A stretch of DNA of 64,000 bases. Origin: an uncultured Rhodocyclaceae bacterium. GTDB taxonomy: Bacteria; Pseudomonadota; Gammaproteobacteria; Burkholderiales; Rhodocyclaceae. Positions 1 through 8,792 of the stretch are shown here, piece after piece. Both the position numbers and the translations under genes were made by a program. The notes under the pieces are model-generated. The model ran no database searches and was not told the DNA's origin. It was given only the letters and a program-made list of their open reading frames with translations. The stretch lies in contig CAJQTY010000001.1 in the NCBI GenBank assembly GCA_907163075.1, positions 3,162,001 to 3,226,000 of the forward strand. Direction: 5' to 3'. Each line of letters starts with the position of its first letter. Position 1 is the first letter of the stretch.

Positions 1-1518
1 GAGTTCAGGAAGGATGTCGTCGTCGACATCATCTGCTTCCGCAAACTCGGCCACAACGAGCAGGACGAGCCGATGGTCACGCAGCCGTTGATGTACAAGA
101 AAATTCAGGCACACCCCGGAACGCGCAAGCTGTACGCTGACAAACTGGTGGCTGAAGGCGTTCTGACGGGCGATGGTCCTGACGAGATGATCCAGAGTTA
201 CCGCGACCACCTTGATCGCGGCGAACTGCTCTATAACCCGGTGATCGCGGGCTATACCAACCCGATTCTGATCGACTGGACGCCTTTCCTGCCGAAAAAG
301 TACATCGAGAGCTGCGACACCACGGTTCCGGTCAAGGAAGTCAAGCGTCTCGCCGAGCGTTTGACTTCGATTCCCGAGAACTTTACGCTGCACAGCCGCG
401 TCAAGAAGATCATCGACGACCGCCGGCTGATGGGGCTCGGCAGCGTCCCCTTCGACTGGGGGATGGCCGAAAATCTCGCCTATGCTTCGCTTCTCGTTTC
501 CGGCTACGGAGTGCGTGTCTCGGGCGAAGACGTCGGTCGCAGCACATTCTTCCACCGCCACGCTGTACTGCACGATCAGAACCGTGAAAACTGGGACGAG
601 GGCGATTACTACCCGCTCGCCAACCTTCAGGAAAAACAGGCGCACTTTCAGTGCTTTGACTCCGTTCTGTCCGAGGAAGCGGTACTTGCCTTCGAATACG
701 GTTATGCGACGTCGAATCCCTACGAGCTGGTCGTCTGGGAAGCCCAGTTCGGCGACTTTGCCAACGGTGCGCAGGTGGTGATAGATCAGTTCATCGCTTC
801 CGGCGAAACAAAATGGGGTCGTGCCTGCGGCCTGGTCCTGTTGCTACCGCATGGCTACGAAGGGCAGGGTCCGGAGCACTCGTCGGCGCGTATCGAGCGC
901 TTCATGCAGTTGTGCGCGGAAATGAACATGGAGGTCTGCCAGCCATCGACGCCGGCGCAGGTTTTCCACATGCTCCGTCGCCAGGCGATTCGCAAGCAGC
1001 GCAAGCCCTTGATCGTTTTCACGCCGAAGTCGCTGCTGCGCCACAAGGATGCCGTTTCGACGATGGACGAAATCGCCAAGGGCGAATTCCAGCCGGTGAT
1101 CGGCGAAGTGGATTCGATCGACAACAAGAAAGTGACTCGGGTCATTTTCTGTTCCGGCAAGATCTACTACGAGCTCGTCGCCGCCCGCCGCGCGAAGAAC
1201 ATCTCGACCATCGCGATCGCCCGGCTCGAGCAGTTTTATCCTTTCCCGCGGGAAGCATTTGCCGCCGAACTGGCGAAGTATCCGAAGGCCACCGAGATCG
1301 TCTGGTGCCAGGAAGAGCCTCGCAACCAGGGCGCATGGTACTGGATCGCCTCGCGTCAGCATCTCGACCGCTCGTTCAACAGCAAGCAGCACCTGTTGCT
1401 CGTGTCGCGTCCGGCGTCTCCTTCCCCGGCGGCTGGTTACTACAGCAAACATAACGCACAGCAAAAAGCGCTGATCGAATCCGCCCTGGGCGAAATCGGC
1501 GCCTACAATCCAGCCTAA
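1..1518 (+). CDS. sucA: 2-oxoglutarate dehydrogenase E1 component, C-terminal part (5' end outside the window)
   Basis: This is the thiamine-diphosphate-dependent E1 subunit of the 2-oxoglutarate dehydrogenase complex, which decarboxylates 2-oxoglutarate and passes the succinyl group to the lipoyl arm of SucB in the TCA cycle. The frame is open from base 1 and gives 505 codons, roughly the second half of a protein of about 940 residues. The family motif GHNEQDEP lies at residues 17-24 of the visible part, and the transketolase-like pyrimidine-binding region follows (VSGEDVGRSTFFHRHA). sucB starts 12 bases after the stop and lpd follows, the usual operon order. Identity is secure; only the N-terminal half is missing. 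Confidence 0.97.
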   Translation, partial: EFRKDVVVDIICFRKLGHNEQDEPMVTQPLMYKKIQAHPGTRKLYADKLVAEGVLTGDGPDEMIQSYRDHLDRGELLYNPVIAGYTNPILIDWTPFLPKKYIESCDTTVPVKEVKRLAERLTSIPENFTLHSRVKKIIDDRRLMGLGSVPFDWGMAENLAYASLLVSGYGVRVSGEDVGRSTFFHRHAVLHDQNRENWDEGDYYPLANLQEKQAHFQCFDSVLSEEAVLAFEYGYATSNPYELVVWEAQFGDFANGAQVVIDQFIASGETKWGRACGLVLLLPHGYEGQGPEHSSARIERFMQLCAEMNMEVCQPSTPAQVFHMLRRQAIRKQRKPLIVFTPKSLLRHKDAVSTMDEIAKGEFQPVIGEVDSIDNKKVTRVIFCSGKIYYELVAARRAKNISTIAIARLEQFYPFPREAFAAELAKYPKATEIVWCQEEPRNQGAWYWIASRQHLDRSFNSKQHLLLVSRPASPSPAAGYYSKHNAQQKALIESALGEIGAYNPA

Positions 1519-1530
1519 ACCGGAGAGAAC

Positions 1531-2778
1531 ATGATTATCGACGTCAAAGTTCCACAGCTATCAGAATCGGTCGCCGAAGCGACTCTCGTAACCTGGCTCA
1601 AGAAGGTCGGAGAGTCCGTAGCACGAGACGAGAACCTGATCGACATCGAGACCGACAAGGTCGTACTTGAGCTTCCGGCGCCCGCCAACGGCGTGCTGGT
1701 GGAAATCATCAAACAGAATGGCGACACCGTCGGCGCCGGCGAGTTGATCGCACGCATCGACACCGAAGCCGCGGCGACCGTCGCTGCTTCGCCGCCAGCC
1801 AGCAAGGAAGCGCCGGCAGCGGCTCCCGCTCCCAGCCCCGTGGCGAAGTCGGCGGCGGGCGTGACAATGCCGGCCGCGCGCAAGATCCTTGACGAAAAAG
1901 GCGTCGCTTCGGCCGATGTCGCCGGCTCCGGCCGCGGCGGTCGCGTCACCAAGGCCGATGCGCTTGCCGCCCAGCCACCGGCCGCCGCGCCGGCGCCAGC
2001 GGCCAAGCCGGCCCCGGCGCCCGCCGCCGTAATGTCGTCGCTGGCGCCCGCGCCGACGGTTGCCTTCTCGCTGGCGGATCGGCCCGAGCAGCGCGTTCCG
2101 ATGTCGCGTCTGCGTGCCCGCGTCGCCGAACGCCTGGTGCAATCGCAATCGACCAATGCCATTCTGACCACGTTCAATGAAGTGAACATGGGGCCGGTGA
2201 TGGCGCTGCGCAAACAATACGGCGATAAGTTCGAGAAGTCGCACGGTGTTCGTCTCGGCTTCATGGGTTTCTTCGTCAAGGCCGCGGTCGCTGCCCTGCA
2301 GAAATTCCCGATCATCAACGCCTCGGTCGATGGCAACGACATTGTTTATCACGGCTACATCGACATCGGCGTTGCCGTTGGCAGTCCGCGTGGCTTGGTC
2401 GTCCCGATCCTGCGCGATGCCGACCAGATGAGCATTGCCGACATCGAGAAGAAGATCGGGGAATTCGGACAGAAGGCCAAGGACGGCAAGCTGTCGATGG
2501 AAGACCTGACCGGCGGTACCTTCTCGATCTCCAACGGGGGCGTGTTTGGTTCGATGCTGTCGACGCCGATCATCAACCCGCCGCAATCGGCGATACTCGG
2601 CATTCACGCCACCAAGGATCGTGCCGTTGTCGAAAACGGCCAGGTTGTCGTGCGCCCGATCAATTATTTGGCCATGTCCTACGACCACCGCATCATCGAC
2701 GGTCGCGAGGCTGTGCTTGGGTTGGTGACGATGAAGGAAGCACTCGAAGATCCGGCCCGGCTGCTGCTTGGGGTTTGA
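1531..2778 (+). CDS. sucB: Dihydrolipoyllysine-residue succinyltransferase (E2 of 2-oxoglutarate dehydrogenase)
   Basis: E2 core of the 2-oxoglutarate dehydrogenase complex; it transfers succinyl from the lipoyl arm to CoA. The 415 residues show one lipoyl domain (1-76) with the lipoylated lysine K43 in ETDKVVLEL, an Ala/Pro-rich linker, a peripheral-subunit-binding domain (about 108-143, ARKILDEKG then [12 protein letters not shown]), a second Ala/Pro linker, and the catalytic acyltransferase domain with the histidine motif [12 protein letters not shown] near the C-terminus. Length and order are normal for SucB. A GGAGAG ribosome binding site precedes the ATG. It lies between sucA and lpd. 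Confidence 0.97.
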   Translation: MIIDVKVPQLSESVAEATLVTWLKKVGESVARDENLIDIETDKVVLELPAPANGVLVEIIKQNGDTVGAGELIARIDTEAAATVAASPPASKEAPAAAPAPSPVAKSAAGVTMPAARKILDEKGVASADVAGSGRGGRVTKADALAAQPPAAAPAPAAKPAPAPAAVMSSLAPAPTVAFSLADRPEQRVPMSRLRARVAERLVQSQSTNAILTTFNEVNMGPVMALRKQYGDKFEKSHGVRLGFMGFFVKAAVAALQKFPIINASVDGNDIVYHGYIDIGVAVGSPRGLVVPILRDADQMSIADIEKKIGEFGQKAKDGKLSMEDLTGGTFSISNGGVFGSMLSTPIINPPQSAILGIHATKDRAVVENGQVVVRPINYLAMSYDHRIIDGREAVLGLVTMKEALEDPARLLLGV

Positions 2779-2816
2779 TCCGGCACCTGTCTTTTTAACA
2801 CATTCAACGCGGTGAG

Positions 2817-2875
2817 CGCGGAGACGCAGAGGTCGCAGAGAAGTAATTAACTTCTCTTCACTCTGCGTCTCCGCG
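2817..2875. repeat. Palindromic intergenic repeat between sucB and lpd
   Basis: The arms CGCGGAGACGCAGAG (2817-2831) and CTCTGCGTCTCCGCG (2861-2875) are exact inverted copies. Between them lies a second, imperfect hairpin around AGAAGT...ACTTCT. The structure fills the 124-base gap inside the suc operon. It may attenuate transcription or stabilise mRNA ends. It resembles the dispersed GC-rich palindromes common in betaproteobacteria, but no second copy was found in this window. Confidence 0.75.
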
Positions 2876-2902
2876 TTCTCTGCGCCAAAAGAGGTTCGTA
2901 AA

Positions 2903-4327
2903 ATGTCCAGACAATTTGATGTTCTCGTTATTGGCGGCGGCCCCGGTGGCTATGTCGGAGCCATTCGCGCCGCTCAACTCGGTTTTAACGTGGCGTGCTG
3001 CGAATCCAATCCCTACGCCGATCCGAAAGGCGAACCGCGGCTGGGCGGCACCTGCCTGAACGTCGGCTGCATCCCGTCGAAGGCGCTGCTGCATACGTCG
3101 CATTTGTTCGAGGAAGCCGGTCACGGCTTCGCCGCGCAGGGTATCAGCGTCGGCACGCCGAAAATCGACATCCCGACCATGGTCGGGCGCAAGAACACCA
3201 TCGTCAATCAGCTCACCGGCGGCATCAAGGGGCTGTTCAAGAAGAACAAGGTTACTCTGCTCAACGGGCACGGTTCTTTTGTCGCGCAGAGCGAAGGCGG
3301 GTGGCAGGTCAAGGTCGGCGAGGAAGTCGTCGAAGCCAAGAACGTGATCATCGCCACCGGCTCCAAGGCGCGTCACCTTCCCGGCGTGCTGGTGGACAAC
3401 AAGATCGTTTGCGACAATGAGGGCGCGCTCGATATCGATGCCGTGCCGAAGAAGCTGGCAATCATCGGTGCCGGCGTGATCGGTCTGGAAATGGGCAGTG
3501 TCTGGCGCCGTCTCGGTTCCGAGGTCACCATTCTCGAGGCCTTGCCCGAATTCCTCTCGGTGGCCGACGTTGACGTGGCCAAAGAAGCCGCCAAGGTCTT
3601 TGCCAAGCAGGGGCTGAACATCCAGCTTGGCGTAACCATCGGTGAGGTAAAGGCCTCCAAGAAGGGCGTCTCTCTTGCCTATACCGACAAGGACGGCAAG
3701 GAGTTGAAGCTCGACGCCGACCGCCTGATCGTCTCGGTTGGACGCATTCCGAATACCGACGGACTGAACGCCGAAGCGGTCGGTCTCAAACTCGACGAGC
3801 GCGGCCGGGTCGACGTTGACTCCCATTGCCGTACCAATCTGCCGGGCGTGTGGGCTGTCGGCGACGTCGTTACCGGCCCGATGCTGGCGCACAAGGCCAT
3901 GGAAGAAGCCGTCATGGTCGCCGAGCTGATGGACGGGCAGTCGGCTCACTGCAATTTCGACACCATTCCGTGGGTGCTCTACACCAGCCCGGAAATCGCC
4001 TGGGTCGGCAAGACCGAGCAACAGCTCAAGGCCGATGGCGTGGCCTACAAGGTCGGCAAGATCCCGTTCGCCGCCAATGGCCGTGCGCTGGGCATGGGTG
4101 ACACGACGGGCTTCGTCAAGATGCTGGCCGACGCCCAGAGTGATCGCATCCTCGGCATGCACGTGATCGGCGCCAACGCCTCGGAACTGATTTCGGAAGG
4201 CGTCGTGGCGATGGAGTTCGGCGCCGCCAGCGAAGACCTGGCGCGCATCTGCCATGCTCACCCGACGCTGTCGGAAGTGGTGCACGAAGCCGCTCTGGCC
4301 TGCGACAAACGCCCGCTGCATTTCTAA
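2903..4327 (+). CDS. lpd: Dihydrolipoyl dehydrogenase (E3)
   Basis: FAD-dependent E3 component that reoxidises dihydrolipoamide with NAD+. The 474 residues have the normal domain order: FAD-binding GGGPGG at 11-16, the redox-active disulfide C51-C56 in [13 protein letters not shown], the NAD-binding [11 protein letters not shown] in the middle, and the C-terminal dimerisation domain with the active-site histidine in HAHPTLSE. It is the last gene of the suc cluster and is separated from sucB by a palindromic repeat, so it may also be transcribed separately. Confidence 0.97.
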   Translation: MSRQFDVLVIGGGPGGYVGAIRAAQLGFNVACCESNPYADPKGEPRLGGTCLNVGCIPSKALLHTSHLFEEAGHGFAAQGISVGTPKIDIPTMVGRKNTIVNQLTGGIKGLFKKNKVTLLNGHGSFVAQSEGGWQVKVGEEVVEAKNVIIATGSKARHLPGVLVDNKIVCDNEGALDIDAVPKKLAIIGAGVIGLEMGSVWRRLGSEVTILEALPEFLSVADVDVAKEAAKVFAKQGLNIQLGVTIGEVKASKKGVSLAYTDKDGKELKLDADRLIVSVGRIPNTDGLNAEAVGLKLDERGRVDVDSHCRTNLPGVWAVGDVVTGPMLAHKAMEEAVMVAELMDGQSAHCNFDTIPWVLYTSPEIAWVGKTEQQLKADGVAYKVGKIPFAANGRALGMGDTTGFVKMLADAQSDRILGMHVIGANASELISEGVVAMEFGAASEDLARICHAHPTLSEVVHEAALACDKRPLHF

Positions 4328-4398
4328 AACCTGCACGCGGCAGGGCGTCGAAGCCCGTGCCGTTTTGGCCTGCCCGGTGCGATCCGTCGCGCCGGCGG

Positions 4399-5271
4399 TC
4401 AAAGCCGCAGGGCAAGCGCCAGCGGAATGAAAAACAGCGCCGCGGCGTTGCCGATCATGACGATCGACGCGACCTTGTCCGGTTCCTGCTGGTAGCGCTC
4501 GGCGAAGATAAAGTTCGACACCGCCGGGGGCAGCGCGCCGAAGATGAACAGAATATCCTGATCGGCACGGCTAAGCCCGGCCAGTGCGCCGAATGCCCAC
4601 GCCACGAGCACGCCGGTAAGCGGTGTCGCGATCGCGCCCGCCACCCCGATGCCCCAGGCGCTCAAACTGGCGGTGGATAGGCGCACGCCGAGCGAGAAGA
4701 TCATCAGGCCGAGGGATATGTCGCCGAGGATCCTGCTGGCCGTCATCACCGGTGTCCATACCGATATCTCGAACACGCTGACGGTGACTCCGAGCACTGC
4801 CGCGGCGACGAACGGCTCGCGCCAGATTATGGACAGACGAAACCGGCCTTCGAGCAGCCAGGGGTAGAGCGAGAACTGCAACAGCGTGACCACCAGCATG
4901 AGCACGACGGCGGCACCAAGCGCCTGATCGCCGAAGGTCAGTAGCAGTAGCGGCAGTCCCATGTTGCCAACGTTGTTGAACATCACCGGCGGCACCAGCG
5001 TTTTGATCTCGTAGCCGAGCAGGCGCGCCAGGGGCCAGGCGAGCAGCCCGGAGCCGATCACTACCACCGCGCAGCCGATGGCGATCGGCAGGTTGTCGGC
5101 CAGATTGAAAGTCTTGCCGGCCAGCGCCGAGAAAATCAGTGACGGCAGGAAGACTTCCATGTTGAGCCGGTTGGCGGCAAGCATTTCCGGCCGATGGCGG
5201 CGGCCGTAGGCATATCCGGCAAGCACGATGATGAAAATGGGAAAAACGATGCTGACGATACGAAGCAGCAT
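4399..5271 (-). CDS. AEC-family transporter (auxin efflux carrier/malate permease type)
   Basis: A 290-residue integral membrane protein with about ten hydrophobic segments and the two-half organisation of the AEC family. The cytoplasmic GYAYGRR turn near residue 20 and the motifs PPVMFNNVGNMGLPL and ALPPAVSNFIFAERY (paired broken helices) are typical. Family members export or take up carboxylates such as malate; the substrate cannot be told from sequence. It is convergent with lpd, whose stop is 71 bases away. Confidence 0.85.
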   Translation of the reverse strand: MLLRIVSIVFPIFIIVLAGYAYGRRHRPEMLAANRLNMEVFLPSLIFSALAGKTFNLADNLPIAIGCAVVVIGSGLLAWPLARLLGYEIKTLVPPVMFNNVGNMGLPLLLLTFGDQALGAAVVLMLVVTLLQFSLYPWLLEGRFRLSIIWREPFVAAAVLGVTVSVFEISVWTPVMTASRILGDISLGLMIFSLGVRLSTASLSAWGIGVAGAIATPLTGVLVAWAFGALAGLSRADQDILFIFGALPPAVSNFIFAERYQQEPDKVASIVMIGNAAALFFIPLALALRL

Positions 5272-5408
5272 GAGACGGACTCTTCAGCAAATAACGAGGT
5301 CGGAAGTCTGCTGGAAAAGCAGCCGGACCACAATGAGCTGCATTGTGCCCAAGGCACCCAATTCGCCCATTCCATTCAGTCGCCCCGGTGTACGGGCCGT
5401 GCGCGAAT

Positions 5409-5562
5409 TCAGCCTTTTTTCGCCTGCACGGCGGCGACGGCGGCTCGGAGTCCCAGCAGGAAGATGTTGGCGCTGAAGCTGCAGATCTGCCCGGTGGCGA
5501 TCTCGGCGAATACCGAGTGGTGGCGGGATCGGATTGCCGATCACCGCGTACTTGTCGGTCAT
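5409..5562 (-). pseudogene. Truncated shikimate dehydrogenase-like gene start (aroE relic)
   Basis: The ATG at 5562 overlaps the stop of the CoA-transferase gene (ATGA). The first twelve residues, MTDKYAVIGNPI, match the conserved start of shikimate dehydrogenase, which normally continues into the shikimate-binding HSKSP motif. Here the homology stops after NPI. The same frame is GC-rich nonsense, while another frame reads HHSVFAEIATGQICSFSAN... and ends at 5409. The relic suggests that an aroE-like gene was once translationally coupled to the operon and was lost through deletion or frameshift. The assignment rests on a short N-terminal match. Confidence 0.5.
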
Positions 5563-6812
5563 TTCGCGCGCCCCGTCTGGTCTTTGGCAAGCCCGGCCAC
5601 AGCCGCTTCGGCGTAAAGCACGCCATCCTTGACCATGGCATCGATTTCTTCGGCGCTATAGCCCAGACGCCGGGCGATAGTCCTGTTGTGCTGTCCGAGC
5701 AAGGGCGCGGCCGTAGTCACCGTGGTGTCGCAATCGGAGAAATGGAAGGGCAGGTTGGCCATGCGAATCGTGCCCAGCACCGGGTGCTCCTGCTCGACGA
5801 TCATGCCGCGCGCCTGGATCTGCGGGTCGGCGAGGACTTCGTCGATGCGCTGGACCTTGGCGGAAGGAACGTCGATCTTGTCGAGTGTGGCCAGGCAATC
5901 CGCCACCGTACGTTTCTCAACCCAGGCGCGAACCACCGCCAGAACTTCCAGGCGGTTCTCGTTGCGCCCGGCCGCCGAGTGGAAACGCGTGTCGCCCGCC
6001 AGCGCCTCGCCGCCGATCAACAGGGCCAGTCGTTTCCAGGCATCATCGACCTGCCCGGCAATGACCAGGTAGCCGTCGGTGGCGGTGAATACGCCGTACA
6101 AGGTCGAAGTGGGCAGATCGTGCCCGGTCTGCTCAGGTATTTCCTTGCCGCCGGACAGGGTGTAGCACTGCACGGCATATTCGTGCATGGAGACGAGACA
6201 GTCGTAAAGCGCCATGTCGATGTGCTGACCGCGTCCGGACTTGACGCGGCCGAACAAGGCCGCACAGATCGCGGCGACGCCGTGGGTGCCGGTGTACATG
6301 TCGCCAAGCGCTATGCGCAGCAGCGGAGGCGCCTCGCCGGGCGAACCGACCATGGCCATGATGCCGCTCTTCGCTTCGGCGATCAGGCCGAAGCCGGCGC
6401 GGTGCGAATCCGGCCCGCTGTGACCGTAGGCCGAGATCGAGCAATAGACGAGACCGGGATTGATCTTCGAAAGATCGTCATAGCCCAGCCCGAGTTTCTT
6501 GAGCGCGCCTGGGCGGTAGTTTTCGACGAACACATCGGCTGTTTCCACCAGCTTCCTCATCATCTCGAAACCGCGCGGATCCTTGAGGTTGAGGCACAAT
6601 CCTTCCTTGCCCATGTTCTGCTGCAGGTAGTAGCCGCTTTGCCCCTTGATGAAATAGTGGTGAGCGCGGCCGGCGTCTCCGTCCTTGGGCCGCTCGACTT
6701 TGATCACCTCGGCGCCCAGTGCCGCCAGGCAGCGTGATACGTGCGGGCCGGCGAGAAAGTGGCTGTAATCGATAACCCGGATACCGGCGAGTGGGAGTGC
6801 TTGCGTGCTCAT
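5559..6812 (-). CDS. CaiB/BaiF (family III) CoA-transferase
   Basis: Moves CoA between carboxylic acids through an aspartyl-CoA thioester intermediate. The 417 residues have the family start (LAGIRVIDYSHFLAGPHVSR, then GAEVIKVERP), the FVENYRPG segment, the catalytic-aspartate region ALGDMYTGTHG with D in GDMYTG, and KSGRGQHIDMALYD. Length fits formyl-CoA- or succinyl-CoA-transferase relatives; the acid used is not readable. It is the fourth gene of the operon with the ketopantoate-reductase-like, VOC and MaoC genes, 14 bases after the MaoC stop. Together these suggest activation and hydration of a branched or dicarboxylic acid. Confidence 0.9.
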   Translation of the reverse strand: MSTQALPLAGIRVIDYSHFLAGPHVSRCLAALGAEVIKVERPKDGDAGRAHHYFIKGQSGYYLQQNMGKEGLCLNLKDPRGFEMMRKLVETADVFVENYRPGALKKLGLGYDDLSKINPGLVYCSISAYGHSGPDSHRAGFGLIAEAKSGIMAMVGSPGEAPPLLRIALGDMYTGTHGVAAICAALFGRVKSGRGQHIDMALYDCLVSMHEYAVQCYTLSGGKEIPEQTGHDLPTSTLYGVFTATDGYLVIAGQVDDAWKRLALLIGGEALAGDTRFHSAAGRNENRLEVLAVVRAWVEKRTVADCLATLDKIDVPSAKVQRIDEVLADPQIQARGMIVEQEHPVLGTIRMANLPFHFSDCDTTVTTAAPLLGQHNRTIARRLGYSAEEIDAMVKDGVLYAEAAVAGLAKDQTGRAK

Positions 6813-6826
6813 GGTCGGGCTTTCCT

Positions 6827-7285
6827 TCAGGTGGTGGCTTGCGGGCGGCAGGGAATCATCAGCCGGTGCTCGCCGCGATGAACGACGTCACCCTTCTGGT
6901 TGATCAGTTCCGACGGCAGCACGACAATGCCCCAGCCCGGACGGCTCTTGGACAGGCGCGCGCTGACCACGCGGAACTTCACATGCACGCTATCGTTGAT
7001 CTTGATCGGCAGCAGGAAGTCCCAGGTCCAGCCGAGCGACATGCCGGGGACGAAGCGATAGTCGCTCTGCGTCTTCAGACCGTCGGCGATCGACAGCCCG
7101 AACAGGCCGTGCGCGACGCGCGTGCCGAACGGCGTGGTCTTCGCGTACTCCTCGTTCACATGTACCGGCGTGAAGTCGCCGGTCAGTTCGGCGTAGGCGT
7201 TGATGCGTGCTTCGGTCACATCGTACGTCGGGCTGATACACTCGTCGCCGACTTTGGCTTCGTCAAAATAAAGTTCTGCGCTCAT
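6827..7285 (-). CDS. MaoC-like (R)-specific enoyl-CoA hydratase
   Basis: A hot-dog-fold hydratase of 152 residues. The conserved hydratase-2 motif is seen as YAELTGDFTPVHVNEEYA, containing the catalytic Asp and His, followed by FGTRVAHGLFGLSI. The ATG at 7285 (MSAELYFDEA) was chosen because GGAAGGAATTC stands just upstream; a longer in-frame version has no such site and would run into the VOC gene. It probably hydrates an unsaturated acyl-CoA made by the downstream CoA-transferase; the substrate is unknown. Confidence 0.88.
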   Translation of the reverse strand: MSAELYFDEAKVGDECISPTYDVTEARINAYAELTGDFTPVHVNEEYAKTTPFGTRVAHGLFGLSIADGLKTQSDYRFVPGMSLGWTWDFLLPIKINDSVHVKFRVVSARLSKSRPGWGIVVLPSELINQKGDVVHRGEHRLMIPCRPQATT

Positions 7286-7328
7286 TTTTGAATTCCTTCC
7301 TTGGTTTGATTGATTGACATCTGCGCCG

Positions 7329-7715
7329 TCAGGCCCGCGCCTTGACCGCCAGTACTTCGGCCACCGAGTTGGCATGCGCCTGGATCAGCTCGATGGCCAG
7401 GCCATCGGGCAGGGCAAACCAGTTGCGGCCTTGCGGCAATTCCCTGACGCCCCAGGCCTGGGCTGCAGCCAAGGCTTCCTCGAGGTCTTCGGTCATGATG
7501 CCGAGGTGCGCCAGGCGTCCTTCCGGTCCCTTGAATTCGGGATCGGCCATCAACTGCACGCCACCGACGGTCCACACCTGTTTCGGGGAATCGACCGGGC
7601 CATGCACTTCGCGCAGGCTCATCCCGAGCACATCCCAAAAAAAACGGATGTGCCAGTCGATGTCCTTGACCCAGACCGCGACATGCTCGACATAGGCCTT
7701 TTTCGTGTAAGCCAT
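7329..7715 (-). CDS. VOC-superfamily (glyoxalase/dioxygenase fold) protein
   Basis: A 128-residue protein with the paired beta-alpha-beta-beta-beta modules of the vicinal oxygen chelate fold. Likely metal ligands are H11 (VEHVAVWV), the central AHLGIM histidine and the late glutamate in LAIELIQ, as in glyoxalase I or methylmalonyl-CoA epimerase. In an operon with a CoA-transferase and an enoyl-CoA hydratase an epimerase or lyase role is plausible, but the reaction cannot be read from the sequence. Confidence 0.8.
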   Translation of the reverse strand: MAYTKKAYVEHVAVWVKDIDWHIRFFWDVLGMSLREVHGPVDSPKQVWTVGGVQLMADPEFKGPEGRLAHLGIMTEDLEEALAAAQAWGVRELPQGRNWFALPDGLAIELIQAHANSVAEVLAVKARA

Positions 7716-7736
7716 GAACGTATTCCTCGTGAGGGG

Positions 7737-8678
7737 CTAGGATTTGCCAGCGAAGCTGGACATCCAGCGCTCGATACCCTTGGTGCAGGCCACCAGGGTC
7801 TGGTTGACCGGGGTCGGGATGCCGCTGCGCTGTCCCCAGCGGATCACTGAACCGTTGATGAAATCGACCTCGGTCATTTCGCCTTTTTCCAGGCTTTGCA
7901 GCATCGACGTCTTGAATTCGGGCGGCAGCCCTTCGGCGGCCAGACGCCAGAAATACTGGGGATCCTCGGAGGTCAGCCTGATGTTGCTGGACTTGGCGAC
8001 CGTAATGCCCTCGCTCACTGCGGCGAGCGCGCAGTCGGCAATTTCCGGCACGCTGTAAAGCCCGCCATAGGGCAGCCTGGTGATGGCGCACAGGGCGCCG
8101 GTGGCGACATTGACCAGCAGTTTGTCCCACATCGTTCCGTAGATGTTGGTGCTGGCCGTGGTCAGCAGGCCGGCCCGGTTGAATTCATCGACCACGGCTT
8201 GCAGGCGCGGCGTGAGCTGTCCATCCAGCTCGCCGATGTAGGTCTGTTTGCCCCTGGATCCGGAGATGATGTGGCCCGGGCCGAGGAAAACGCCGCCGAC
8301 GTAGGTCTTGGCGGCCAGAACGCGTTCGCGTCCGGCCACTTCGGCCAGTATTTCCTCGTGGCCCAGACCATTCTGGATCGACATCACCATCGTATGTTCA
8401 CCGATGATCGGAGCCGCCGATTCGATGGCCGCCCGCGTATGGACGGACTTCACAAGGATAATGACCAGATCGACAGGGCCGATCCCCTGGGAGTCGGAAT
8501 AGGCCTTGATCCTGACGGTTTTTTCCTCGTCGCCGACGCGTATCTTCAGACCCGACGCATTGATGGCATCAACATGTGCCTGGAAGCGATCGACCAGTAC
8601 CACCTCCGATCCACCGGCGGCCAGCACTCCGCCAATCGAGCACCCCAGGGCGCCGGCGCCGATAAAACATATTTTCAT
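7737..8678 (-). CDS. Ketopantoate reductase (PanE/ApbA) family oxidoreductase
   Basis: NADPH-dependent 2-oxoacid reductase family. The N-terminus carries the Rossmann motif GAGALGCSIGG (residues 7-17). The catalytic lysine region is seen as VKSVHTRAAIE, followed by MSIQNGLGHEE, and the C-terminal helical domain holds LLVNVATGALCAITR and a late DFINGSVIRWG segment. At 313 residues the length is right. Because it heads a catabolic-looking operon under a LysR regulator, it more likely reduces a pathway-specific 2-oxoacid than makes pantoate. Confidence 0.85.
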   Translation of the reverse strand: MKICFIGAGALGCSIGGVLAAGGSEVVLVDRFQAHVDAINASGLKIRVGDEEKTVRIKAYSDSQGIGPVDLVIILVKSVHTRAAIESAAPIIGEHTMVMSIQNGLGHEEILAEVAGRERVLAAKTYVGGVFLGPGHIISGSRGKQTYIGELDGQLTPRLQAVVDEFNRAGLLTTASTNIYGTMWDKLLVNVATGALCAITRLPYGGLYSVPEIADCALAAVSEGITVAKSSNIRLTSEDPQYFWRLAAEGLPPEFKTSMLQSLEKGEMTEVDFINGSVIRWGQRSGIPTPVNQTLVACTKGIERWMSSFAGKS

Positions 8679-8756
8679 GTTGAGTTCCTTGCCATCGTCT
8701 CTGGCGTTGCTGATCGAGTGGATGCACTTTAGTCAGCGCTTGATATGCTGTCTATG

Positions 8757-8780
8757 CAATGATATAAATACAGTTCATTG
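8757..8780. promoter_or_regulatory. Candidate LysR operator between the divergent genes
   Basis: CAATGA (8757-8762) and TCATTG (8775-8780) form an exact inverted repeat with a 12-base AT-rich centre, inside the 114-base gap between the operon and its LysR gene. Dyads of this form (T-N11-A class) are where LysR regulators bind. The site ends 12 bases before the LysR ATG, so autoregulation is plausible. Confidence 0.5.
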
Positions 8781-8792
8781 TGATTAGCAATT

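Noticed and set aside
2858-4402. Long open frame (514 codons) antisense to lpd
   Set aside because: It is the mirror of a certain gene, has no recognisable domain, and its length follows from GC-rich codon usage.
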